Source of the DNA: Marimonas arenosa
GTDB lineage: Bacteria > Pseudomonadota > Alphaproteobacteria > Rhodobacterales > Rhodobacteraceae
Assembly: GCF_030848945.1 (NCBI RefSeq)
Contig: NZ_JANHAX010000001.1
Coordinates: 558,001 to 622,000 of the forward strand
Direction: 5' to 3'
Length of the DNA: 64,000 bases
In this document: in pieces, positions 63,299 through 64,000 of the stretch
Position numbering within the stretch: position 1 is the stretch's first letter
Layout of the letters: each line of letters starts with the position of its first letter
Notes under the pieces: generated by a model
Told to the model about the DNA's origin: nothing
The model's database searches: none
The model's input: the letters and a program-made list of their open reading frames with translations, nothing else
Made by a program: the position numbers and the translations under genes

Positions 63299-64000
63299 AT
63301 GGGACTTCTTGACGGCAAAACCGCCATCATCACCGGCGCCGCTTCGCCGCGCGGCCTGGGCAAGGCCAGCGCCAGGCTGTTCGCAGAGCATGGCGCCCGT
63401 GTCGCGATCCTCGATCTCGACGCCGCGCAGTCCGAAGCCGCCGCGGCGGATCTTCCCGGCGCGGGCCATATCGGTCTCGCCTGCGATGTCACCGACAAAT
63501 GGGCCTGCATCGACACCGTCGCGGCGGTGCTCGACGCCTTCGGACAGGTCGACATCCTGATCAACAACGCCGGCATCACCCAGCCGCTCAAGGTCATGGA
63601 GATCGAACCCGGCAACTACGACGCGGTGCTCGACGTCAACCTTCGCGGCACGCTCTACATGAGCCAGGCGCTGATCCCGCACCTGCGCGAACGCAACACC
63701 GGCGCCATCGTCAACATGTCGTCGGTCTCGGCCCAACGCGGTGGCGGCATCTTCGGCGGGCCGCATTACTCGGCGGCCAAGGCAGGTATTCTGGGGCTGA
63801 CCAAGGCAATGGCACGCGAACTCGCGCCCGATGGCATCCGGGTCAACGCAATCTGCCCCGGCTTCATCGCCACCGACATCACCGCTGGCAAGCTGACCCC
63901 CGAGATGAAGGTGACGATCCTCGACGGCATCCCGATGGGCCGCGCCGGCGAAGCCTCGGACGTGGCCGGCTGCGCTCTGTTCCTGGCCTCGGATCTGTCG
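63299..64000 (+). CDS. SDR-family oxidoreductase, 3' end outside window
   Basis: The open frame from ATG 63299 reaches the window edge with 234 codons. Classical short-chain dehydrogenase features: cofactor motif TGAASPRGLGKASA near residue 13, NNAG at about 87, catalytic Ser in MSSVS, Tyr and Lys in YSAAKAG, and CPGFIATDI. It is similar to 3-oxoacyl reductases and sugar-alcohol dehydrogenases. It follows the LtnD-like gene after 3 bases. Confidence 0.92.
   Translation, partial: MGLLDGKTAIITGAASPRGLGKASARLFAEHGARVAILDLDAAQSEAAAADLPGAGHIGLACDVTDKWACIDTVAAVLDAFGQVDILINNAGITQPLKVMEIEPGNYDAVLDVNLRGTLYMSQALIPHLRERNTGAIVNMSSVSAQRGGGIFGGPHYSAAKAGILGLTKAMARELAPDGIRVNAICPGFIATDITAGKLTPEMKVTILDGIPMGRAGEASDVAGCALFLASDLS

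Overview
This is a 64 kb stretch of GC-rich chromosome that reads as an alphaproteobacterium of the Rhodobacteraceae/Roseobacter type. I infer this from the gene mix: a B12-dependent class II ribonucleotide reductase, 800-residue dimethylglycine-dehydrogenase-like flavoproteins, an orphan Hint-domain protein, gluQ, an aroK-aroB cluster with CorC-like and XerD genes nearby, and RutR-controlled pyrimidine catabolism. Gene density is high, with many ATGA-type stop/start overlaps. No prophage, plasmid or CRISPR array is visible.

Layout. 1-9 kb is housekeeping: a methyltransferase cut by the window edge, gluQ, hisI, a NifU-like scaffold, a CorC/CNNM protein, a decayed metallophosphoesterase pseudogene, xerD, a small membrane protein with a large exported protein, then aroK-aroB. 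9-14.7 kb holds two divergent FAD/GcvT oxidoreductases and a MobA-like nucleotidyltransferase. 14.7-17 kb is sparse: a small unknown protein, a Hint protein, an 0.8 kb non-coding stretch with tandem hairpins, and tRNA-Leu(CAA). 17-21 kb carries DedA, DsbB, an Lrp regulator divergent from arginase plus ornithine cyclodeaminase, and an EF-hand protein. 21.5-26.4 kb is nrdJ with two helically phased NrdR-like boxes upstream and, downstream, a less GC-rich pair (small membrane protein plus ImmA/IrrE peptidase) apparently coupled to it. 26.7-28.2 kb has a lipoprotein, a sulfotransferase and tRNA-Pro(TGG).

28.2-42.1 kb is a reductive pyrimidine degradation island: an NMT1/THI5-type ABC transporter, a VOC protein, dihydropyrimidinase, two small unknowns, an N-carbamoyl-beta-alanine amidohydrolase, a RutR-type regulator and PreA/PreT dihydropyrimidine dehydrogenase. 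RutR-like operators lie before the amidohydrolase gene and before preT. The island also contains a seven-heme cytochrome/TPR protein and a tiny GIY-YIG nuclease bracketed by palindromic repeats.

42.1-57.3 kb is a protocatechuate 4,5-cleavage island: a branched-chain-type ABC transporter (liv-like) behind pobA, an AraC-type PobR, and genes for the whole route from 4-hydroxybenzoate to pyruvate plus oxaloacetate (pobA, ligAB, ligC, ligI, galD, galB, ligK). There are two separate ligAB pairs on either side of a LysR regulator with two tandem HTH domains. 57.4-64 kb holds an acyl-CoA synthetase, then a new catabolic unit: a SAF-domain oxidoreductase divergent from a split transketolase, a threonate-dehydrogenase-like enzyme and an SDR that runs off the window, probably for a sugar acid or polyol.

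All function calls rest on reading translated sequence and on recalled family motifs; no database search was run.
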